From positions 1 to 5,095 of the forward strand of contig JAFQPT010000294.1 of assembly GCA_017411665.1 (NCBI GenBank): a DNA stretch of 5,095 nucleotides, given 5' to 3'. Origin of the DNA: Oscillospiraceae bacterium. GTDB lineage: Bacteria; Bacillota_A; Clostridia; Oscillospirales; Oscillospiraceae. A model generated the notes under the pieces. That model ran no database searches. It saw nothing but the letters and a program-made list of their open reading frames with translations, and was not told the DNA's origin. Positions 1-4,220 of this stretch are shown one piece after another. The position numbers and the translations under genes were made by a program. Each line of letters starts with the position of its first letter. Position 1 is the stretch's first letter.

Positions 1-3
1 AAG

Positions 4-45
4 CGCAATAAAAAACGCACCCTACAGGGTGCGTTTTTTATTGCG
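4..45 (-). terminator. Intrinsic terminator of the CNNM/CBS gene, probably bidirectional
   Basis: Positions 4-23 and 26-45 form a perfect 20-bp inverted repeat around a 2-base centre. The core is a GC-rich stem (ACGCACCC with GGGTGCGT), flanked by an A-tract on one side and a T-tract on the other, and then by complementary GCAATA/TATTGC outer arms. Read leftwards, the minus-strand transcript has the GC stem followed by six U's, as in a rho-independent terminator. Read rightwards it has the same form, so it could also stop a plus-strand gene lying left of the window. The minus-strand stop codon (38-40) is inside the outer stem, so the last codons of the gene double as terminator sequence. Confidence 0.9.
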
Positions 46-1267
46 TCACTTTCAATTTTGTCACACGATGGTTTTCCACAGAGACCACCTCAACGGTCCA
101 GCCTCCGTATTCCACCACATCGCCAACTTCCGGCAGCTTACTCAGCAATTCCATCATCCAGCCGCCAACAGACACCATGGTAGAATCTGTTTTCACACGG
201 AAATAGTCCGAAAAGTCCTCCAAATCCGCAATCCCGTCCACTTCGTAAGTATCCTCATCGATTTGGCGAATGCTTTCCACGATTTCATCGTGTTCATCCC
301 AAATTTCGCCAACCAGTTCCTCCAAAATATCTTCCATCGTTACAATCCCGAAAGTGCCGCCATATTCATCCACAACAACCGCCACATGACTTTTCGTCTT
401 TTGCAGCAGCTTCAGCAGCTGACTGATGCGTTCTCCCTTGGGCACAAACACTGCGGGAGTCATAATTTCAGCAACAGGCTTTTCACTGATGCCCGCGCCG
501 GTATAGAAATCCTTCTGATGAATCACACCCACAACATGGTCAATGGTACCTTCATAAACTAACAGACGGGAATACATGCTTTCCGCAAAAACATGTGCGG
601 TTTCTTCCTTGGTAGCTGTCACAGGCACCGCCACCAAATCCACACGATGGGTCAATATATCTGTCGCTTCACGATCGGTAAACTCAATGGCATTGCGCAG
701 GAGCTGACCGGCTTCGCTGTCAATACTGCCTTCCTGCTGCACTTCTTCTACAAACATCAGCAGTTCTTCCTGACTCATTTTGTTATCCGCTTCCACCTTC
801 AGCAGCTTTGCCAGCATTCTTTTCCATGCGGAGAAAAAAGCATTTACGGGAGTCAACAACCAAATCAATCCTTTGAGAATGGGGGCTGCAAACATAGCAA
901 ATTTTTCGGGCGTTTCTTTTGCAATGCTTTTCGGAGAAATCTCACCAAACAGCAGCACGACAACCGTCAGAACCGCAGTAGAAATTGTCGCACCGATATC
1001 CCCATACAGCCCTACAAAAATAATGGTACCCAAAGAAGATGCAAGAATATTGACCACGTTGTTACCAATCAAAATAGTAGAAATCAACTTGTCATAGCTT
1101 TCTGCCAACCCCATTGTAACGGCAGCACGATGATTTCCCTTTTCCACCAGAGTCTTCAGACGAGTCTTATTGGCAGAGGAAAATGCCGTTTCCGATGCCG
1201 AAAAAAACGCAGACATCACAATGCACAACACCATGACAGCAATATATATCACATTTATATCATTCAT
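38..1267 (-). CDS. CNNM/CBS-pair/CorC_HlyC membrane protein (HlyC/CorC family transporter)
   Basis: A 409-aa integral membrane protein of the family often labelled hemolysin-like or HlyC/CorC; members studied elsewhere are linked to Mg2+/Co2+ export. The N-terminal CNNM/DUF21 domain (about 1-180) has hydrophobic segments near 4-26, 60-88, 93-112 and 124-146, with the family signatures FSASETAFSS (22-31) and GEISPKSIA (108-116). A CBS pair follows (about 205-325), containing DEYGGTFGIVTMEDILEELVG (300-320, a hallmark of this family). A CorC_HlyC domain ends the protein (about 335-408). Length and domain order are those of a complete member. The ATG is fixed by AAGGAG at 1275-1280 on the minus strand, 7 nt upstream. 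The gene stands alone, divergent from the amidohydrolase, and ends in its own terminator. The family assignment is firm; the transported ion cannot be read from the sequence. Confidence 0.93.
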   Translation of the reverse strand: MNDINVIYIAVMVLCIVMSAFFSASETAFSSANKTRLKTLVEKGNHRAAVTMGLAESYDKLISTILIGNNVVNILASSLGTIIFVGLYGDIGATISTAVLTVVVLLFGEISPKSIAKETPEKFAMFAAPILKGLIWLLTPVNAFFSAWKRMLAKLLKVEADNKMSQEELLMFVEEVQQEGSIDSEAGQLLRNAIEFTDREATDILTHRVDLVAVPVTATKEETAHVFAESMYSRLLVYEGTIDHVVGVIHQKDFYTGAGISEKPVAEIMTPAVFVPKGERISQLLKLLQKTKSHVAVVVDEYGGTFGIVTMEDILEELVGEIWDEHDEIVESIRQIDEDTYEVDGIADLEDFSDYFRVKTDSTMVSVGGWMMELLSKLPEVGDVVEYGGWTVEVVSVENHRVTKLKVTQ

Positions 1268-1612
1268 TATAAATCTCCTTTATGTCATTTCAAATACAGT
1301 AATTTCTTAAAAATAGGCGCAAAAAAACACACCCCGATGCCCCAGCGGGTATCCGGATATGCCAAACCGTAAATGACAAACGAGATTGGGATTGTTCGCT
1401 TCGTCACTGTCACTATCCATAAAAGCTTGCAGTACCTCCTTAAAATATATTGTACGGTATCATACACGGCAACAAGCTCAAATACAATAGTAAATCACAT
1501 TTCTTTTCAAATTCTTTACAATTCCTTTGTCCACTCGAACACGTAAAACTGCACAAAATCTATTTTTTCTTTCCACATAAATTCCAATTTCAATTTTATC
1601 ATCGCTAATTAT
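1268..1612. other. Divergent intergenic region and leader of the CNNM/CBS gene
   Basis: An AT-rich spacer of about 345 nt with no convincing gene. The minus-strand half (1268-1490) holds a probable promoter and a leader of about 170-185 nt. Within it are a perfect AAGGAGG (1435-1441, minus), a short ATG-started frame 14 nt downstream (1420-1307, 37 codons), and a GTG-started frame (1413-1285, 42 codons) that ends 17 nt before the membrane-protein start. The latter encodes a basic, partly hydrophobic peptide containing AYPDTRWGIGVCFFAPIFKK. Neither is well enough supported to call as a gene. TGTCATTT (1283-1290) and AAATGACA (1371-1378) could pair beside the ribosome binding site, and TATCCGGATA (1350-1359) is a small palindrome. 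In 1490-1612 I see only AT-rich, poorly coding sequence. Confidence 0.5.
1444..1487 (-). promoter_or_regulatory. Probable promoter(s) for the CNNM/CBS gene
   Basis: Two overlapping sigma-A-like candidates are seen on the minus strand. One has TTGCCG (1472-1467), a 17-nt spacer and TATATT (1449-1444). The other has TTGTAT (1487-1482), a 17-nt spacer and TATGAT (1464-1459). Either gives a leader of about 170-185 nt before the start codon at 1267. The first would begin transcription around the AAGGAGG at 1435-1441, which would disable that site; the second would keep it. The sequence alone does not decide between them. Confidence 0.4.
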
Positions 1613-1641
1613 TTGACAATATACTTCCTCAATGTTAAACT
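1613..1641 (+). promoter_or_regulatory. Sigma-A-type promoter of the amidohydrolase gene
   Basis: A perfect -35 TTGACA (1613-1618) is followed after 17 nt by TAAACT (1636-1641). A TG dinucleotide at 1633-1634 is placed as in an extended -10 element. Transcription would start near 1648 and give a leader of about 37 nt that carries the ribosome binding site AAGGAGG (1669-1675). The good promoter and optimal binding site agree with the strong codon bias of the gene. Confidence 0.75.
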
Positions 1642-1684
1642 GAACACAGATATATCCTGCCATAAAACAAGGAGGAAAATTACT

Positions 1685-2851
1685 ATGGATTATTTGAAGA
1701 GAGCATTTGAACTGAAGGACGTTATGGTTGCTGACCGTCGTACCGTTCACCAGTTTGCAGAAATCGGCATGGACACCGTTCAGACTGCTGACTATGTTAT
1801 GGATCAGCTGACCAAGCTGGGCTACGAACCCAAGCGCTGCGGTGGCAACGGCGTTGTTGCTACCATCGGCAATGGCGGCAAGACTCTGCTGCTGCGTGCT
1901 GATATGGACGCTCTGCCCTTCCCCGAAGACTCCGGCGAACCTTTCGCAGCTACCAACGGTCATTCCCACTCCTGCGGTCACGACATGCACACCGCATGGC
2001 TGCTGGGCGCAGCTCGTATGCTGAAGGAAAACGAAGCAGCACTGGAAGGCACCGTTAAGTTCATGTGGCAGCCCGGTGAAGAAACTTTCCAGGGCAGCAA
2101 GGCTATGCTGGCTGACGGCGTTCTGGAAGGCGTTGACGCAGCAATGGCTTGCCATGCAGCTGCAGGTCAGATTCCTCTGGGTCTGGTTATGTACAACGAC
2201 AAGAACACCATGATGTACTCCAACGACTCCTTTAAGATCACCTGCGTTGGCTACCCCTCTCACGGCGCATACCCCGAATACGGCATTGACCCCATCAACA
2301 TCGCTGTTCACGTTTACCAGGGTCTGCAGAACCTGATCGCTCGCGAAAAGTCCAGCACCATCCCCATGGTTCTGACCGTTGGCAAGATCAATGCAGGCGT
2401 TGCTAACAACTCCCTGCCCGGTGAATGTGTCATGGAAGGCACCATGCGCGGCACCGATAAGGAACTGCGTGAAAAGCTGAAGGCTCGTCTGGTCACCACC
2501 GCTGAAAAGATCGCCGAAGCATTCGGCGGCAAGGCAATCGTTGAATGGACCGCAGAAGTTCCCCCCGCAATCTGCAACCCCGACATGGTTAAGTCCGTGA
2601 TCGGCTATCTGGGCGAAGTTGGCGTTCAGGGCTTCTACCCCGTACCCGACATGCAGGCTTCCGCATCCGAAGACTTCGCATGCGTTCTGGAACAGGTTCC
2701 CGGCGTTCTGCTGTACATCTCCACCGGTTACGTTGATCGTCCCGTTGCTGCTGCTCATGACCCCAAAGTCATCTACAACGAAGACGCTCTGTGCCAGGCT
2801 GCTGCTTACATCGCACACGCTGCTACCCGTTGGCTGGCTGACAACAAGTAA
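1685..2851 (+). CDS. M20 family metallopeptidase / amidohydrolase (hippurate hydrolase-like, M20D group)
   Basis: A 388-aa enzyme of the M20 amidohydrolase family, which hydrolyses N-acyl amino acids, hippurate or related amides using two metal ions, normally in the cytosol; no signal peptide is seen. Visible motifs in order are RADMDALP (71-78), CGHDMHT (97-103, metal ligands C97 and H99), WQPGEE (128-133, catalytic/ligand E132-E133), the H157 region (ACHAAAG), and the C-terminal ligand H358 in AAAHDP. A lid/dimerisation domain occupies about 180-295 (GYPSHGAYPEYGIDP, then NNSLPGE). Length is normal and all expected ligands are present. The start at 1685 is chosen because AAGGAGG (1669-1675) lies 9 nt upstream; the frame is open further upstream, but that part overlaps the promoter. 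Codon use is extreme: nearly all Leu is CTG, Glu is GAA and Pro is CCC, unlike the neighbouring genes, suggesting abundant expression. The exact substrate is not determinable. Confidence 0.93.
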   Translation: MDYLKRAFELKDVMVADRRTVHQFAEIGMDTVQTADYVMDQLTKLGYEPKRCGGNGVVATIGNGGKTLLLRADMDALPFPEDSGEPFAATNGHSHSCGHDMHTAWLLGAARMLKENEAALEGTVKFMWQPGEETFQGSKAMLADGVLEGVDAAMACHAAAGQIPLGLVMYNDKNTMMYSNDSFKITCVGYPSHGAYPEYGIDPINIAVHVYQGLQNLIAREKSSTIPMVLTVGKINAGVANNSLPGECVMEGTMRGTDKELREKLKARLVTTAEKIAEAFGGKAIVEWTAEVPPAICNPDMVKSVIGYLGEVGVQGFYPVPDMQASASEDFACVLEQVPGVLLYISTGYVDRPVAAAHDPKVIYNEDALCQAAAYIAHAATRWLADNK

Positions 2852-2865
2852 TAAAAACTCCGTTT

Positions 2866-3060
2866 TCGATGAACCTCCTTTCGGAGCTTCATCGAGATAT
2901 GCCCCGCCTGCGGCGATGGCTCTTCAGCCTGCCGCAGCGCACAAAGACCTCCGTTATACAACGGAGGTCTTTGCACGTTTGCAGTCTGAGCCGTATTTTT
3001 CGCTTCGTACATGCCGGCGCGAAAAATGTATATAACTTTATTCGCTGCATACGCAGCGAA
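2866..3060. other. Cluster of five consecutive hairpins in a gene-free spacer
   Basis: The 281-nt gap between the amidohydrolase and ylmH holds five back-to-back inverted repeats. H1 (2866-2895) has TCGATGAA/TTCATCGA arms plus CTCC/GGAG around TTTC. H2 (2908-2937) has CTGCGGC/GCCGCAG plus GGCT/AGCC around CTTC. H3 (2943-2972) has 13-bp perfect arms around ATAC. H4 (2993-3029) has TTTTTCGC/GCGAAAAA arms with a 15-nt loop. H5 (3041-3060) has TTCGCTGC/GCAGCGAA around ATAC. Open frames crossing the region on both strands have no recognisable protein and are best seen as products of palindromic sequence. It may be a dispersed palindromic repeat or MITE-like element, a structured 3' UTR, or a small RNA. 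The hairpins are directly visible; the role is unknown. Confidence 0.8.
2943..2972 (+). terminator. Terminator-like hairpin downstream of the amidohydrolase
   Basis: A perfect 13-bp stem, AAAGACCTCCGTT (2943-2955) with its complement (2960-2972), closes on an ATAC tetraloop. It starts about 90 nt after the amidohydrolase stop and is the most stable-looking hairpin before ylmH, so it is the likeliest transcription end. The U-tract is poor: only the TTT at the stem end, then GCACGTTT. Termination may therefore be incomplete or need a factor. It could equally serve as an mRNA-stabilising 3' structure. Confidence 0.5.
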
Positions 3061-3074
3061 CTCTGCGAGGCTAC

Positions 3075-3103
3075 TTGCCTTTTGTTTTTCTTTCGGGTAG
3101 ACT
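3075..3103 (+). promoter_or_regulatory. Probable promoter of ylmH
   Basis: TTGCCT (3075-3080) and TAGACT (3098-3103) are separated by 17 nt, each matching the sigma-A consensus at four of six positions. The inferred start near 3110 gives a very short leader containing the AAGGAG ribosome binding site at 3118-3123. It sits directly after the hairpin cluster, so ylmH need not depend on read-through from the amidohydrolase. Confidence 0.45.
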
Positions 3104-3132
3104 ATCCTTATCTTACCAAGGAGACTCTGCCC

Positions 3133-3891
3133 ATGTCCAACGATGAACTGCTATTGAAAAAACGCCTGACCGAGCTGGCCGAAAAGGCTTACGGGCAAGG
3201 CACATATACCTTCACAAACTTTCTCGGTCTGGCGGAGCAGGATGTTCTCAGTCGTCTGGAACGTGAGATACGTCACGTTCCTAAAACGCTTTATGGCGGC
3301 GCAGAAGGCTGTCAGCGCGTCATGGTGCGCTTCGGAGACGAAGACCTGTGCGGATACGATTTACCCTTCCCCATTATCTGTCTGAAAGCCGCACCCATTG
3401 CACCGAAATATGCCAACAAACTGACCCATCGCGACATTCTCGGAGCACTGATGAATCTGGGCATCACCCGCGAACAGTTGGGTGACATCGTGCTGCGGGA
3501 TAACACAGCCTACATCTTCGCCACAGAGAAAATCGCTCCGTTTATCGCAGACAACCTCACCAAAGCCAAGCACACCCAGCTGACTGTGGAAATCGTGGAG
3601 GAGCTCCCCGAAGGGGCACTGTTCACTCTTGAAACCAGACAGTGTGTCGTCTCCTCCGAGCGTATCGATGGTGTTGTGGCTCATGTATATAAATACTCCC
3701 GCTCTCAAGTCAATGAGCTGTTCTGCGGGAGAAAAATCTTCCTTAATGGCAAGTGCTGTGAAAATACCAGCACAGTGCTAAAAGACGGAGACACGATTTC
3801 CGTCCGCGGCGAAGGCAGATTCATTTACCGCGGTGCCGTCCGCACCACCAAAAGCGGCAACCTCAGCGTTGAAATTGATATGTATGTATAA
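3133..3891 (+). CDS. ylmH: YlmH family RNA-binding protein with C-terminal S4 domain
   Basis: A 252-aa cytosolic protein matching the YlmH family in length and order of segments. The N-terminal RNA-binding part has TNFLGLAEQ (28-36), and the central part has LTHRDILGALMNLGITREQLGDIV (97-120), the most characteristic stretch of the family. The C-terminal S4 fold runs about 175-235 (SSERIDGVVAHVYKYSRSQV, then LFCGRKIFLNGK). In Bacillus subtilis, YlmH has been linked to ribosome-associated quality control and its gene lies in the division cluster near sepF and divIVA. Here no division gene is adjacent, so it forms its own unit. The ATG at 3133 follows AAGGAG (3118-3123) by 9 nt. The frame is open upstream to about 2869, but that extension crosses the hairpins and promoter and is not part of the protein. 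Codon use is ordinary, in contrast to the gene before it. Confidence 0.92.
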   Translation: MSNDELLLKKRLTELAEKAYGQGTYTFTNFLGLAEQDVLSRLEREIRHVPKTLYGGAEGCQRVMVRFGDEDLCGYDLPFPIICLKAAPIAPKYANKLTHRDILGALMNLGITREQLGDIVLRDNTAYIFATEKIAPFIADNLTKAKHTQLTVEIVEELPEGALFTLETRQCVVSSERIDGVVAHVYKYSRSQVNELFCGRKIFLNGKCCENTSTVLKDGDTISVRGEGRFIYRGAVRTTKSGNLSVEIDMYV

Positions 3892-3897
3892 TTCTCC

Positions 3898-3926
3898 AAA
3901 GGACGATGCGCAATCGTCCTTTTTTT
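3898..3926 (+). terminator. Intrinsic terminator of ylmH
   Basis: AAAGGACGAT (3898-3907) pairs perfectly with ATCGTCCTTT (3913-3922) around a 5-nt loop, and a run of seven T's spans 3920-3926. It begins 6 nt after the ylmH stop codon. The T-run ends one base before the -35 box of the next promoter, so the two transcription units are packed without spare sequence but should be separated. Confidence 0.93.
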
Positions 3927-3927
3927 C

Positions 3928-3956
3928 TTGACTTTCTCCGCTCCGCAAAGTATGAT
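3928..3956 (+). promoter_or_regulatory. Sigma-A-type promoter of the regulator-glycosyltransferase operon
   Basis: TTGACT (3928-3933), an ideal 17-nt spacer and TATGAT (3951-3956) make a near-consensus promoter with one mismatch in each box. Transcription would start around 3963, at the centre of the palindrome that covers the -10 box. A strong core promoter overlapped by an operator is the usual arrangement for a repressed, inducible unit. Confidence 0.85.
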
Positions 3957-3976
3957 TAGTATAACTAATCATACTT
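3948..3976. promoter_or_regulatory. Perfect palindromic operator overlapping the -10 box
   Basis: Arms AAGTATGATTAGT (3948-3960) and ACTAATCATACTT (3964-3976) are exact 13-bp inverted repeats around the trinucleotide ATA. The left arm contains the whole -10 hexamer and the centre coincides with the expected transcription start, so a bound dimer would block RNA polymerase. The AbrB-like product of the first gene is the nearest candidate ligand (autorepression), but a repressor encoded elsewhere, such as a TetR- or MarR-type protein, is equally compatible. As RNA, only the right arm and part of the centre would be transcribed, so an mRNA hairpin or terminator role is unlikely. Confidence 0.8.
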
Positions 3977-3996
3977 TTATATTGGGAGGATTTTTT

Positions 3997-4206
3997 ATGG
4001 AATGTCATGAAGGTAAGTTTGCATGGATGGTCAAAATTGGCGAAAAAGGGCAGTTTGTAATCCCCAAAGAAGCACGTGAAATGTTCGACCTGCATCCGGG
4101 AACCAACATCATCGTTTTGGGAGATGCGGAAAAAGGGCTGGCAATCCTGCCTCGTAAGCTGCAAAGCGAATACATCGCACGTATTTTTTCCGAACTGGAT
4201 TATTAA
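3997..4206 (+). CDS. AbrB/MazE/SpoVT-type DNA-binding regulator
   Basis: A 69-aa protein whose residues 9-50 match the SpoVT-AbrB swapped-hairpin DNA-binding domain: WMVKIGEKGQFVIPKEAREMF (10-30) followed by DLHPGTNIIVLGDAEKGLAIL (31-51). The KGQ.VIPKEAR core is the family signature. Such proteins bind DNA as dimers or tetramers and are either transition-state-type repressors or antitoxins. No toxin gene is adjacent, so a transcription-factor role is favoured. The short C-terminal tail (52-69) has no recognised domain. The start at 3997 is set by GGGAGG (3984-3989) 7 nt upstream; in-frame sequence before it lies in the promoter. The gene is first in an operon, with the glycosyltransferase starting 14 nt after its stop. 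It probably controls its own operon through the palindrome at 3948-3976, which is inference. Confidence 0.88.
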   Translation: MECHEGKFAWMVKIGEKGQFVIPKEAREMFDLHPGTNIIVLGDAEKGLAILPRKLQSEYIARIFSELDY

Positions 4207-4220
4207 AAAAGGATTGAATC

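Noticed and set aside
29..1372. Plus-strand open frames (29-562, 593-1372, 780-1097) opposite the CNNM/CBS gene
   Set aside because: Low-complexity His/Asn/Phe-rich peptides with no ribosome binding site; the minus strand encodes a complete recognised protein.
1494..1625. AT-rich minus-strand frame that could be read as a remnant peptide
   Set aside because: It has no start with a placed ribosome binding site, and its Lys/Ile/Val/Asn-rich content is what AT-rich spacer DNA gives by chance.
1613..1684. Upstream extension of the amidohydrolase to an earlier start
   Set aside because: It begins on the -35 box and runs through the promoter; the ATG at 1685 has an ideal AAGGAGG.
1478..2818. Minus-strand open frame of 446 codons antisense to the amidohydrolase
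   Set aside because: It mirrors the highly biased codons of the real gene (its Cys/Val/Asn/Gln-rich composition follows from that), lacks domains, and the plus-strand protein has complete M20 motifs.
2866..3060. CRISPR array or tRNA/riboswitch in the hairpin-rich spacer
   Set aside because: The stems differ in sequence, so there are no direct repeats with spacers; no cloverleaf with a CCA-type acceptor and no known riboswitch core is recognisable.
2869..3132. Upstream extension of YlmH by about 88 residues
   Set aside because: It crosses the hairpin cluster and promoter, has no homology to the family's N-terminus, and the ATG at 3133 gives the normal family length with a good ribosome binding site.
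3928..3996. Upstream extension of the AbrB-like protein
   Set aside because: It would translate the promoter and operator; the ATG at 3997 with GGGAGG is clearly better and gives the usual length.
3778..4164. Minus-strand frame antisense to the end of ylmH and the AbrB-like gene
   Set aside because: It spans a terminator, promoter and operator of the opposite strand and shows no domain.
3997..4206. AbrB-like protein as an antitoxin of a toxin-antitoxin pair
   Set aside because: The adjacent gene is a glycosyltransferase, not a PIN or MazF-type toxin, and the spacing and promoter fit a regulator-enzyme operon.
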